DNA from: JANMDS01 sp031430575
GTDB lineage: Bacteria > Pseudomonadota > Gammaproteobacteria > Burkholderiales > Casimicrobiaceae
Assembly (NCBI GenBank): GCA_031430575.1
Contig: JANPBT010000015.1
Location: 1-64,000 of the forward strand
Length of the DNA stretch: 64,000 nt
Reading direction: 5' to 3'
Shown one piece after another: positions 51,626-60,493 of the stretch (the stretch's first letter is position 1; every line of letters begins with the position of its first letter). The position numbers and the translations under genes are program-made. Below the pieces are notes generated by a model that was not told the DNA's origin, made no database searches, and was given only the letters and a program-made list of their open reading frames with translations.

Positions 51626-52797
51626 TTCGCGAGCACCCGCATTGCGGCAGTGAGCCCATCGAGCGTCATTTCTTCCATGCGCCCATCCATTAATTCAAAC
51701 AAAATTTCTGTCGATTGCCGATAGCTCCACGCCCGACGTGGCTCGGGGTTAATCCAGACGGCGCGCTTAAAATGCTGGGTGATCCGCGCCATCCATGCGC
51801 TGCCTGATTCATCGTTGCTGTATTCCACGCTGCCGCCAGGCTGAATGATTTCATACGGGCTCATCGCAGCGTCGCCGACGATAACGAGCCTAGTATCTGC
51901 GCCATATTTGTTAATTAAATCCCAGGTCGGAGTGCGATCGCTGAAGCGGCGCACGTTGTTGCTCCAAACATGATCGTAAACGCAATTGTGAAAATAATAG
52001 TGCTTCAGATATTTAAATTCTCCTTTGGCTGCGGAGAATAATTCCTCGACTACGCGAATGTGATCGTCCATCGAGCCCCCGACATCGAGCAGCAGTAAGA
52101 CTTTAATTGCATTGCGCCGCTCCGGGCGCATGCGAATATTCAACACGCCGCCATCATGCACGGTATCGTCGATCGTACCGTCGATATCAAGCTCGTCTAG
52201 CGCGCCCGTTCGGGCAAATTTGCGCAGCCGGCGTAGCGCGACCTTGATCGTGCGCGTATTAAGCTCCACGTTATCGTCGTAGTCGCGAAAGTTGCGCTGA
52301 TCCCAGACTTTCACCGCGCTGCGCTGCCGCGATTTATCTTGCCCGATGCGAATCCCCGCTGGGTTGTCGCCATACGCGCCGAAAGGTGACGTGCCACCGG
52401 TGCCGATCCATTTGTTGCCCCCTTGATGGCGCTTTTCTTGCTCTTCCAAGCGCTTTTTGAGAGTGTCCATCAGCGTTTGCCAATCGAGTTTTTCAAGCTT
52501 GGCTTTATCTTCAGGCGAAAGTGTTTTCTCCAGCATTTTTTTGAGCCAGTCGTCGGGCAATGCCCGCGCGAGATCGGGCACTTTCGCCATTACGCCTTTG
52601 AAATATTCAGCAAACGCAAAATCGAAACGATCAAATTTCGCCTCATCTTTGACCAATGTCGTACGGCTCAAAAAATAGAAATCATCAATCGATGGCCCAA
52701 TCACGCCTGCTTTCAGTGCTTCGAGTAGTGTCAAATATTCGCGCGTGGAAATGGGGAGTCCGCGCGTGCGCAAATGAAAGAAAAAATCAGTCAACAT
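51622..52797 (-). CDS. VWA-domain protein, CoxE-like
   Basis: 391 residues. The N-terminal helical part (MLTDFFFHLRTRGLPISTRE, LTLLEALKAG) is typical of CoxE-like VWA proteins. The C-terminal VWA domain has an altered metal-binding motif, VLLLDVGGSMDDHIRVVEE (D-x-G-x-S), and continues YFHNCVYDHVW and LVIVGDAAMSPYEI. These proteins work with a MoxR AAA+ ATPase, here the next gene upstream, as chaperones that insert metal or assemble enzyme complexes. Targets here are unknown. Confidence 0.9.
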   Translation of the reverse strand: MLTDFFFHLRTRGLPISTREYLTLLEALKAGVIGPSIDDFYFLSRTTLVKDEAKFDRFDFAFAEYFKGVMAKVPDLARALPDDWLKKMLEKTLSPEDKAKLEKLDWQTLMDTLKKRLEEQEKRHQGGNKWIGTGGTSPFGAYGDNPAGIRIGQDKSRQRSAVKVWDQRNFRDYDDNVELNTRTIKVALRRLRKFARTGALDELDIDGTIDDTVHDGGVLNIRMRPERRNAIKVLLLLDVGGSMDDHIRVVEELFSAAKGEFKYLKHYYFHNCVYDHVWSNNVRRFSDRTPTWDLINKYGADTRLVIVGDAAMSPYEIIQPGGSVEYSNDESGSAWMARITQHFKRAVWINPEPRRAWSYRQSTEILFELMDGRMEEMTLDGLTAAMRVLAK

Positions 52798-52804
52798 GAC
52801 GTAA

Positions 52805-52822
52805 ATACCTGCGGCGCAGTTT
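52805..52822 (+). repeat. 18-bp dispersed repeat, exact core, forward orientation
   Basis: Core exact with TTT end, in the 40-base gap between the MoxR stop and the VWA start. Confidence 0.85.
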
Positions 52823-52837
52823 TGGCATTTTTAAACG

Positions 52838-53689
52838 CTATCTACGCGCCATGAAGAGCACTTTTTCAAGCAGCGCTAGATCTTGCTCGTTTTTCACGAG
52901 GGCGCCCGCCAGCGGCGGGATGAGTGATTTGGTATCTTTGCTGCGCAGTTTTTCAGGGTCTATATCTTCGGCAACCAGCAAGCGCAGCCAGTCGATCAGC
53001 TCGGAAGTGGAGGGCTTCTTTTTCAGCGCAGGTGCATCTCGCAGCTCAAAAAAGGTTTGGAGTGCCGCGCTGACCAAATCACCTTTTAAATCAGTGAAGT
53101 GCACCGCGACGATTTTTTTCATCGTCTCGGCATCGGGGAATTTGATGTAGTGAAAAAAACAGCGCCTTAAAAAAGCGTCGGGTAAATCTTTTTCATTGTT
53201 TGAGGTGATGATGAAAAGCGGGCGCACTTTAGCGCGCACGGTCTCGCCTGTTTCGTGCACGAAAAATTCCATGCGGTCGAGCTCACGCAGCAAATCATTG
53301 GGGAATTCGATATCCGCTTTATCGATTTCATCGATGAGCACCACGCTCTGCTGATCGCTCGCAAACGCACCCCAGAGCACGCCGGGCTTGATGTAGTTGA
53401 CAACATTTTCCACACCCTTCACGCCCAATTGCGAATCCCGCAGGCGTGAGACCGCATCATATTCATAGAGCCCATGCTGCGCTTTGGTCGTCGACTTCAC
53501 ATGCCACTGCACCAAGGGGCGGCCCAGCGCTTTAGCCACTTCCTCGGCCAGCATGGTCTTGCCGGTGCCTGGCTCACCTTTTATGAGCAGTGGGCGTTCG
53601 AGCGTTAGCGCGGCATTGACCGAGAGCAGCAAATCGGGCGTGGCGACGTAGCTTTGACTGCCTTCAAACTTTGGATTGCGTGATTTCAT
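52838..53689 (-). CDS. MoxR-family AAA+ ATPase
   Basis: 283 residues. Walker A GEPGTGKTMLAEEVA, VKSTTKAQHGLYEYDAVSRL, Walker B VVLIDEIDKADIEFPNDLL, sensor 1 IITSNNEKDLPDAFLRRC and a C-terminal lid (SELIDWLRLL). It is the ATPase partner of the VWA protein downstream. ATG 53689 is preferred because family similarity begins at KFEGSQSYVAT. It is divergent from pdxH, with a 42-base gap that must hold both start regions. Confidence 0.93.
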   Translation of the reverse strand: MKSRNPKFEGSQSYVATPDLLLSVNAALTLERPLLIKGEPGTGKTMLAEEVAKALGRPLVQWHVKSTTKAQHGLYEYDAVSRLRDSQLGVKGVENVVNYIKPGVLWGAFASDQQSVVLIDEIDKADIEFPNDLLRELDRMEFFVHETGETVRAKVRPLFIITSNNEKDLPDAFLRRCFFHYIKFPDAETMKKIVAVHFTDLKGDLVSAALQTFFELRDAPALKKKPSTSELIDWLRLLVAEDIDPEKLRSKDTKSLIPPLAGALVKNEQDLALLEKVLFMARR

Positions 53690-53731
53690 AAAATAGAATT
53701 TCAGGTATTTTCCTGATTGTAGGTTTTTGCC

Positions 53732-54397
53732 ATGCAACCGCTCACCGACTCACTTGCCAACCTAGCCGATCTCCGCAAGGAATATAAATACGCAGCGCTC
53801 GATGAGGGCGATGTTGCCGTCAGTCCATTTGAGCAATTTTCCCGGTGGTTTGGCGAGGCTAAGGCCGTCAAAGCGCTCGAGCCCAACGCGATGACTTTGG
53901 CTACGATTGATGCCGATGGCCGCCCCTCGGCGCGAATCGTGCTCGTCAAAGGTGCAGATGAAAATGGGTTTACGTTTTTCACCAACTACGAGAGCCGGAA
54001 GGCAACTGCACTTGCGGCGCACGAAGATGCTGCCCTGCTTTTTTTCTGGCCCGAGCTGGAGCGGCAGGTGCGGATTGAGGGAAAAATCACCAAAATTGCG
54101 CCGCAGGTATCCACTGCTTATTATGTGAGCCGTCCGCTGGGTAGCAAAATTGGAGCGTGGGCTTCGCCGCAAAGCCGTGTCATTGCCGATCGCAAAGCGC
54201 TGCAAGATTTATGGGACGACGCGGCAAAAACCCAAGGTAACCAGCCCGATCGCCCGCCGCATTGGGGCGGCTACTGCTTAAAGCCGACGTATTTGGAGTT
54301 TTGGCAAGGTCGGGAATCACGCCTGCATGACCGGATCGTGTATTCCAGGGATGATTCCGTCGCGGGCAAATGGTCACGTTCGCGGCTGGCGCCCTAG
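53732..54397 (+). CDS. pdxH: Pyridoxine/pyridoxamine 5'-phosphate oxidase PdxH
   Basis: 221 residues; FMN enzyme making pyridoxal 5'-phosphate. Features are LRKEYKYAALDEGDVAVSPF, PNAMTLATIDADGRPSARIV, GFTFFTNYESRKATAL, VRIEGKITKI, YVSRPLGSKIGAWASPQS and the end WKFQ-like ending, here DRIVYSRDDSVAGKWSRSRLAP. A repeat variant (54093-54110) encodes IAPQVS at residues 122-127, where relatives usually have an acidic stretch (e.g. SAEES), with no change in length. Confidence 0.95.
   Translation: MQPLTDSLANLADLRKEYKYAALDEGDVAVSPFEQFSRWFGEAKAVKALEPNAMTLATIDADGRPSARIVLVKGADENGFTFFTNYESRKATALAAHEDAALLFFWPELERQVRIEGKITKIAPQVSTAYYVSRPLGSKIGAWASPQSRVIADRKALQDLWDDAAKTQGNQPDRPPHWGGYCLKPTYLEFWQGRESRLHDRIVYSRDDSVAGKWSRSRLAP
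54093..54110 (-). repeat. Repeat variant inside pdxH
   Basis: AAATTGCGCCGCAGGTAT, one core change (C to T at the left). Codons 122-126, IAPQV. Confidence 0.7.
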
Positions 54398-54534
54398 GGT
54401 TGGAATTTAGGCAGAAAAGAGATCAAAAACGGCTCGATTTTTACTTCGGGTTAATGCTGGATCTACCGCGTGTGTTTCGGCGACCCTCGCGTAAGCGGCG
54501 CGTTTCAGCCAAATAAAGAAAGTTCCGGTGCGAT

Positions 54535-57500
54535 ATGCAAAAGCCAATTCTGAATAGGGTATTGCTGCGCAATATCGCCAGTAAGATCCCGTCAAATAGT
54601 TGGATCACCGAGCGGCTGGCAGATACTGACCGTTTGGATCAAGAAATGGTGTTGTACGTGCGCGGCGATCTTGATCTGAGTGTGCTCGATCTTGACCATC
54701 CGCTGGCACTGGGCAGCCCATTGCGTGCGATGCTAGCCGACGTGGACGATACGCCGACTTCAATTTTTATGATCTTAATTGAAGGCGCGTTGCACGTTAA
54801 AACGACGGTAACCAACGAAAACACTGATGGCGCGACACATCTTATCGTGCTCGGCAGCATGAGCGCGCACGACATCGCAATCGGGGGGCAATATTTTGAT
54901 GTAGGTGGCGCGCTCACGGCTCACAATTTATTGTGGGGTCACTACAACCACGGCAGCTTGCGCGTGAGCGGTTTGACATCGGCGCGTGTTGCGGTGTTTT
55001 CAGATGAATACGACGTAGCGCTGGCCGGCGGTGAGCAGTTTAGGTATCTGCTCGATGAAGTGCGCGGTGTGCCGAGTTTGATGGAGTTCTCGCTTGAGAG
55101 CATCGCGGGTATTTTTGTGCCCAAACTGCTTCACAGCGCGGAGGGTGGCAATGATTGGGTGGGCAGCGTGCTCGACCGCGACGCTGCCGTTGTCGCGCTA
55201 CGCGCAGGCGAAACCATTTCTTTTGACGACGCTGCGATTGACGCGTTTATGCCCGTTGCAAACGATGTGTTTGCTGACGAATCGATTTCGATTGCGAATG
55301 TGCTGGCGTGTGTGAATGCGGGGCTGATTGAGGGCGACGCAACAGATGCGACGGGCTGGTATGCGCAAACAGAATTTGTAGTGGGTAAGCGCCGCATTGA
55401 CGAAGATGGCGATCAGCGGGATGATCGGGTTTACATCACCGTTTGGAAGCAATATGATTTTTACTTCGGCGTGGCGCATGAAGCGAGCCCAGAGCCGCAA
55501 GGCCTCGGTGCGCGGCTGAAATCAGTGTTGATGAATCGCCCGCAGGCTTTGGTGGAGGCGCTGCAATTGCAATGCCGCACCTACACAGATGGCGCGCCAA
55601 ACGACTGGGCCGCGCTCGACGATGAGACCGCGCTTGAAGTACGCGCTGCTGCGACCGCGGCGTGGCGCGGTGTGCTCGACTATATGCGCAAAGCCATTGG
55701 GCAGTTGCGCGCGGGCTATCCGCTTGCACTGCGCACGCAATCGGCGCTATCGCAGGCGCGAGTGACAGCGCTCATTGGGTTGCCAGTTTTTGTAGAAGAA
55801 TATAACGATTTTTGGACTGACAACGCCGGATTGTGGAATGGCGAAGTGTGCGTTCGCGCGCGGCAATCGTGCCAACACAATGGCCACGATTACACCCGCG
55901 CATTCAAACTCAGTTTTGAAAATGGCGACGACGCGCCGGGAGATGAGGAGGGCGACGCCCACGCGACCTATTTTTACGAAGAAATCGTAATCGCTGGCGA
56001 GCCGCCTACGATTACGTTGGAATACGAGCAACGGCAAAGCCGTACGCTCGTTACCATCCCGCGTACAGCCGCTGATCACCACGCCCGCGCATTACGCATG
56101 TTTGAACACATCGAACGCAGGCTTACGGACGCGGAACGGACGAAGGCCGAGGCGCGCGCGAAGCGGCAGCGATTGATTGAAACCGTGACGCTGCTAAAAG
56201 CGCCGCCATATAGCGAAAACGTTCTCGATCGCGCGATTTTCCCGCGTGAACTGATGGCGCTCTCGGAGCAGTGGCAAACGCAAGGACGCGCATTTAGCCA
56301 AGCGATTCGTGCGATTCACGCGGAGCACGAAGCCAAGCCCGACGACATGCCCGATGAAGATAATGACGACTTCGTTTGGCCCACCGACCCGCGCAAGGAA
56401 ACATGGGCAACGGCCATGCAGCTCGCACGGGTGGTGAGCGCGCACGCGAGCCCAGATTTGTCTGCGCGATTTCGTAATTTATTTTCGTTCGCGCCATCGG
56501 GCATGCACGAGGGCGCGGGCAAGCACGGCCAATTTATTGGCCCACTTTTTTTACTGGACGACGGTCGCGTCGCGACCCGCGTTGGCCCCGTTTACGACCA
56601 ACACGCCTATTGGGTGCTGCTTGATGGCCTGAGCTGCACGCGCATGGCCACGCTTTCTGGCCTTGGACGATCGCCTAATCGCCAATGCTATGCAAGCTGC
56701 GAAGACGGCATACTCATTACTCGCAACGGTTTCCAAGGTTCAGAAATAGCGCGCTTTGCGCTGCCAACGGGCGTTGAAGGTTTGCCCAGCACACTCAAGC
56801 GCGTAGCCTCAGCACATGGCGCGCGCTGCGACGAATTAATTCCGTTTAATGACGGTCAGCGCGTGCTGGTGCTTAATGCCACTGGGATTTATTCGGTGGA
56901 TAAAGAGGGTGTGCAACGATTGCACCCGAAAGACTTTGACGACGACGGCCCCTATACGTGGCCCAAAAATAACGAGGATGATGACCTTGATTTATCAATG
57001 GTCAACATGGCGCTCTCAAGCGACGAAAAATTCATCATGGTCGGCGATCAAGACAGCGAGCACGTCTTGCTCACCGCTGACGGCAGCTACGTGCGCGGGC
57101 TCGATCCCGTGGCCTCGTATCCGCATCACTGCCTGTTTAGCTTTGACGGCACGCACGTCATGGCCAACTCATGTCATTTGTATTCTGGCTACACCAGCAT
57201 TACGCACGTCGAGAGCGCAGATGAGCCGCGCGATTTTGAGCAGTCGTGGCGCGTTTACGCATCGATCGCAGCGCCAGATTTTGTGATCTTAGGCAATGCC
57301 GAAGGTTACATTCATGCCGTTGACTACAGCGGAAAAATCTTGTGGCGACACCACATCGGCAGCACGATCAGCAGCGTTGATATCTCAACCGATGGCAACA
57401 CCGTGATCGTTGCCAGCTACGGCGGCTACCTTGTGCGATTAGAAAAGCAATCGACTACACCCGACCCGTTTGCAATCGGCACCTCGTCGTTTACCGAGGT

Positions 57501-57549
57501 TTCGAGATGGATATTTTGGAAAGACGAACCCTCCCCAATCTATTGGTAA
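54535..57549 (+). CDS. Large unrecognised protein (1004 residues) with a C-terminal propeller-like region
   Basis: I do not recognise this protein. Residues about 1-200 are beta-rich, with short repeated units resembling a right-handed beta-helix or polymer-forming fold (MVLYVRGDLDLSVLDLDHPL, VLGSMSAHDIAIGGQYFDVG, GGALTAHNLLWGHYNHGSL). The middle is acidic and mixed. From about residue 680 there are blade-like repeats typical of WD/PQQ propellers (MVNMALSSDEKFIMVGDQD, EGYIHAVDYSGKILWRHH, SVDISTDGNTVIVASYGGY), ending WIFWKDEPSPIYW. No signal peptide is seen. Strongly acidic with few lysines. No copy of the dispersed repeat lies within its 3 kb. Confidence 0.8.
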   Translation: MQKPILNRVLLRNIASKIPSNSWITERLADTDRLDQEMVLYVRGDLDLSVLDLDHPLALGSPLRAMLADVDDTPTSIFMILIEGALHVKTTVTNENTDGATHLIVLGSMSAHDIAIGGQYFDVGGALTAHNLLWGHYNHGSLRVSGLTSARVAVFSDEYDVALAGGEQFRYLLDEVRGVPSLMEFSLESIAGIFVPKLLHSAEGGNDWVGSVLDRDAAVVALRAGETISFDDAAIDAFMPVANDVFADESISIANVLACVNAGLIEGDATDATGWYAQTEFVVGKRRIDEDGDQRDDRVYITVWKQYDFYFGVAHEASPEPQGLGARLKSVLMNRPQALVEALQLQCRTYTDGAPNDWAALDDETALEVRAAATAAWRGVLDYMRKAIGQLRAGYPLALRTQSALSQARVTALIGLPVFVEEYNDFWTDNAGLWNGEVCVRARQSCQHNGHDYTRAFKLSFENGDDAPGDEEGDAHATYFYEEIVIAGEPPTITLEYEQRQSRTLVTIPRTAADHHARALRMFEHIERRLTDAERTKAEARAKRQRLIETVTLLKAPPYSENVLDRAIFPRELMALSEQWQTQGRAFSQAIRAIHAEHEAKPDDMPDEDNDDFVWPTDPRKETWATAMQLARVVSAHASPDLSARFRNLFSFAPSGMHEGAGKHGQFIGPLFLLDDGRVATRVGPVYDQHAYWVLLDGLSCTRMATLSGLGRSPNRQCYASCEDGILITRNGFQGSEIARFALPTGVEGLPSTLKRVASAHGARCDELIPFNDGQRVLVLNATGIYSVDKEGVQRLHPKDFDDDGPYTWPKNNEDDDLDLSMVNMALSSDEKFIMVGDQDSEHVLLTADGSYVRGLDPVASYPHHCLFSFDGTHVMANSCHLYSGYTSITHVESADEPRDFEQSWRVYASIAAPDFVILGNAEGYIHAVDYSGKILWRHHIGSTISSVDISTDGNTVIVASYGGYLVRLEKQSTTPDPFAIGTSSFTEVSRWIFWKDEPSPIYW

Positions 57550-57586
57550 TTCACTACGTTTTTAGCCAGACCCTCTTGCGGGCATA

Positions 57587-57620
57587 AATTAAAAAGGAGC
57601 CAATTGGCTCCTTTTTAATT
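57587..57620. terminator. Bidirectional rho-independent terminator
   Basis: A perfect 34-base palindrome (AATTAAAAAGGAGCC at the left arm and its complement at the right) with A-run and T-run flanks, 37 bases after the stop of the 1004-residue gene. Confidence 0.92.
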
Positions 57621-57643
57621 GTTCAAAATGCACAAACTGCTTG

Positions 57644-57689
57644 AATCTGCGCCGCAGGTATTTTTAAAGAAATACCTGCGGCGCAGATT
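57644..57689. terminator. Perfect 20-bp hairpin from two exact inverted repeats
   Basis: Arms 57644-57663 and 57670-57689 with a 6-base loop contain exact copies (57644-57661 reverse, 57672-57689 forward). It lies 8 bases beyond the stop of the convergent OmpA-like gene and 24 bases from the palindromic terminator, so the intergenic gap holds two tandem hairpins. Confidence 0.7.
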
Positions 57690-57697
57690 TACGGCAA

Positions 57698-58801
57698 TTA
57701 CTTCACTAGCGTGACTTCAACGCGGCGCGCTTCTTTTGCATCGCCCGTACCAGTCGTTTGCGAAGGCTTGACCATCATGATTTGGTCTTCAGCGAAGCCA
57801 GCGGTGCGAAGGCGCTCGCGCACCATCTTTGCGCGGTTTTTAGCCAATTCTTCGTTTGCAGCTTTGTCGCCGCTTGGATCGTGGTAGCCAGAGATCGCTG
57901 CTTTGGTGCCAGCGTTTGCTTTGGTGTAGGCGATTACAGGCTTTAACGTATCAGCAGCGTCAGCAGCCAAATCGGTCTTGCCCACTTCGAAGTAAAGCTT
58001 AGCAAATGGCGCGCCTGCGATTGCATCAGGCGCTTTGTCTAAGTAGCTCAATACAGCGGCTGCGCCGCTTGCGGCTGCGGTGGTCGCCGTTGCAGCAGCT
58101 GTTGCGGTTGCGGCAGCGGCAGCTTTTGCGGCCTCAGCAGCAGCATCAACGACTGGCTTTGCAGCTTCAACAACGACTTTTGGCGCTTCGACCGCTACTT
58201 TTTTCACTTCTTCCGTGCCGGTGCAGGATTTCAGCAAGAAAAGTGCGACTGGAATGGCGATCAAGTAAGGCAGCCACTTCATCAAGCCACCGCCGGTTTT
58301 GGCAGCTGCTTCGGTGGTGGCGTGGGCAGCATTGCCTACTGCGCGGGTTGCGCCAGCGGCTGCAGCTGCGCCTGTACCCAATAAACCGCCGAGCAGGTTT
58401 TTACCCTGGTCTGCAAAGCCGAGCACATCTGCGCCGAGCGTGGTAGGGATCGAGCCACCTGGGGTCAATTTGCCCAAGATAGAAGGAAGCAAGTAACCCA
58501 ATGCGCTCGTTACCACTGAGCCACCGAGGCCAGATTTCGTGGTCAATGCGTCCATGAGGCCGCCTTTGCCACCAAATACGGAGCCGAGTTGATCTGCATT
58601 AATCGCTTTCGCGCCGTCACCACCGCCCAACCAAGACGATGCGATATCGCCCAAGCCTTTGCTCTTGAATAAATTCATGAATCCACCTAAACCACCGGTG
58701 TCTTTGTTGGTCATATACGAAACCAACATCTGGACGAGCATGCCGCCCTTATCACCAAGACCAAAACGACTTGCTGCTTCTTTAATAATTAGATCAAACA
58801 T
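57698..58801 (-). CDS. DUF937 (YidB-like) - OmpA domain fusion protein
   Basis: 367 residues. The N-terminal 130 residues are YidB/DUF937-like (MFDLIIKEAASRFGLGDKGG, KGLGDIASSWLGGGDGAKAI, NADQLGSVFGGKGGLMDAL). A single membrane helix (WLPYLIAIPVALFLLKSC) is followed by a low-complexity Ala/Thr/Val-rich linker. The C-terminal OmpA peptidoglycan-binding domain has LYFEVGKTDLAADAADTL, ISGYHDPSGDKAANEELAKNRA and ARRVEVTLVK. GGAGG precedes ATG 58801. It probably links the inner membrane to peptidoglycan; the YidB-like domain would be cytoplasmic. Confidence 0.88.
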   Translation of the reverse strand: MFDLIIKEAASRFGLGDKGGMLVQMLVSYMTNKDTGGLGGFMNLFKSKGLGDIASSWLGGGDGAKAINADQLGSVFGGKGGLMDALTTKSGLGGSVVTSALGYLLPSILGKLTPGGSIPTTLGADVLGFADQGKNLLGGLLGTGAAAAAGATRAVGNAAHATTEAAAKTGGGLMKWLPYLIAIPVALFLLKSCTGTEEVKKVAVEAPKVVVEAAKPVVDAAAEAAKAAAAATATAAATATTAAASGAAAVLSYLDKAPDAIAGAPFAKLYFEVGKTDLAADAADTLKPVIAYTKANAGTKAAISGYHDPSGDKAANEELAKNRAKMVRERLRTAGFAEDQIMMVKPSQTTGTGDAKEARRVEVTLVK

Positions 58802-58980
58802 TTTTATAAGCCTCCGAACAAAAAAAGATGGCGCACAGAACCGACGCGTGCGGACATACACGATTTAAATAATCAACCGCGCGAATTGTAGGGGGCAAAC
58901 GGTGATGTTGCAACGACATCGCCTAAAGCCTCAGATAAGCGGCAAATTTTTCTGCGCGGTTTCGAACTTACAATGCGGGA

Positions 58981-59823
58981 ATGAGGCTTCAATTCACCAA
59001 AATGCAGGGCGCTGGCAACGATTTCATCGTTCTGGACTGCACGATGATGCCATTCGCATTAAACGAAACGCAGTTGCGTAAGCTCAGTGATCGCAGATTT
59101 GGTGTGGGCTGCGATCAATTTTTGATCGTTGAGCCGGGTCAAGCGCCGGGCGCGGACTTTAATTACCGCATCTTTAATGCCGATGGTGGCGAAGTTAACG
59201 CCTGCGGAAATGGTGCGCGAGCGTTCGTGCGTTTCGTGCGCAGCAAAGGGCTCACCGCAAAATCGAAGATTAGCGTCGATACCGCGTCTGGGCGATTGGT
59301 GCTCAGCGAAAATCCTGACGGTGCTGTCACCGTGGATATGGGCGCGCCCTTGTTTTCTGCGCCGCAGGTACCGTTTATTTCGGCGATGCCCGAAGCGATC
59401 ACCCATGCATTGCCGTTGGCTGGCGGGGTGACGCGCGAAATTTCCGTGGTGAATATGGGTAATCCACACGCGGTGCAGGTCGTTACCGATGTTGACGCAG
59501 CGCCAGTGCAGCGTGAAGGCCAAGAAATTGAGATGCACGCCCAGTTTCCGCAGCGCGCCAACGTTGGTTTTATGCAGGTAATCACCGCGAACGAAATACG
59601 CCTGCGGGTCTGGGAGCGCGGTGTCGGCGAGACGTTAGCGTGTGGCACCGGCGCTTGCGCTGCGGTGGTTGCCGGTATTTCGCGTGGGCTGCTGCAATCA
59701 CCGGTGACGGTGCACGCGCGCGGCGGAGATTTATTAATCAGCTGGGCTGGGGCGGGCGCAACCGTGCGCATGACCGGGCCTGCAGAAATCGTATTTGAAG
59801 GAGTAATCGAAATTGATGATTGA
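58981..59823 (+). CDS. dapF: Diaminopimelate epimerase DapF
   Basis: 280 residues; converts LL- to meso-diaminopimelate for lysine and peptidoglycan. Features are FTKMQGAGNDFIVLD, the first catalytic Cys in EVNACGNGARAF, MGNPHAVQVV, RANVGFMQV, and the second in ERGVGETLACGTGACAAVV. A repeat copy (59354-59371) encodes FSAPQVP at residues 125-131. First gene of the conserved dapF-DUF484-xerC group, overlapping the next gene. Confidence 0.97.
   Translation: MRLQFTKMQGAGNDFIVLDCTMMPFALNETQLRKLSDRRFGVGCDQFLIVEPGQAPGADFNYRIFNADGGEVNACGNGARAFVRFVRSKGLTAKSKISVDTASGRLVLSENPDGAVTVDMGAPLFSAPQVPFISAMPEAITHALPLAGGVTREISVVNMGNPHAVQVVTDVDAAPVQREGQEIEMHAQFPQRANVGFMQVITANEIRLRVWERGVGETLACGTGACAAVVAGISRGLLQSPVTVHARGGDLLISWAGAGATVRMTGPAEIVFEGVIEIDD
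59354..59371 (-). repeat. 18-bp dispersed repeat, exact core, inside dapF
   Basis: TTTCTGCGCCGCAGGTAC; encodes SAPQV at residues 126-130, in the linker between the two halves of the enzyme. Confidence 0.85.
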
Positions 59824-60487
59824 AGACGACGTCGCGGCCTATTTGCGCTCGCACCCCGCATTTTTTAATGCCCATCCGCAGCTTTTGGCCGAGCTGCAGG
59901 TTGAGCATCCGCAAGATGGCCGCGCAGTCTCGCTCGTTGAGCGGCAAGTGCTCGCGTTACGCGAGAAAAATGGCTCGCTGGAATCAAAATTGCGTGAGCT
60001 CATCATTTTTGGTTCCCACAATGACGTCTTGGCCGACAAATTGCATCGGCTCACGCTCGCGCTTTTGCGCGCTGATGATTTGGAGATGACTTTTGGCGTG
60101 CTCGTTGAAAGCCTGAAATCAGATTTCGCGATTCCACAAGCGTTGGTGCGCTGGTGGGATGGTGCAGATCCAAATTTGGTTAGCCACGAGGCTTTTGCAG
60201 ATGTGAGCGATGGTATGCGCGATTATGTGTCGGGCTTGCGCGTGCCGTATGTCGGCCCGCTTGCCGCGCACGAATCCAAAACGTGGTTGCCGTCCGGTGG
60301 CGATGCGCAGTCGTACGCGTATGTGCCACTCAATACCGATGTCAGCGCGGGCGTGCTGATGTTGGCGAGTGAAGATGGCCAGCGCTTTTCGCCCGATATG
60401 GCCACTGACGTGCTCACTCGATTGGGCGAGTTGGCAACGGTAGCCATTCAGCGCTACATCGAAATTCCAATGCTACAACGGGCATAA
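59816..60487 (+). CDS. DUF484 family protein
   Basis: 223 residues. It opens DVAAYLRSHPAFFNAHPQLL, continues GRAVSLVERQVLALREKNGSLESKL (spans residues 36-60, predicted coiled coil), and has a GAF-like C-terminal half (LNTDVSAGVLMLASEDGQRF). DUF484 genes are almost always between dapF and xerC; the function is unknown. ATG 59816 overlaps the dapF stop; the TTG one codon earlier has slightly better spacing from AAGGAG. Confidence 0.93.
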   Translation: MIEDDVAAYLRSHPAFFNAHPQLLAELQVEHPQDGRAVSLVERQVLALREKNGSLESKLRELIIFGSHNDVLADKLHRLTLALLRADDLEMTFGVLVESLKSDFAIPQALVRWWDGADPNLVSHEAFADVSDGMRDYVSGLRVPYVGPLAAHESKTWLPSGGDAQSYAYVPLNTDVSAGVLMLASEDGQRFSPDMATDVLTRLGELATVAIQRYIEIPMLQRA

Positions 60488-60493
60488 CTTAAC

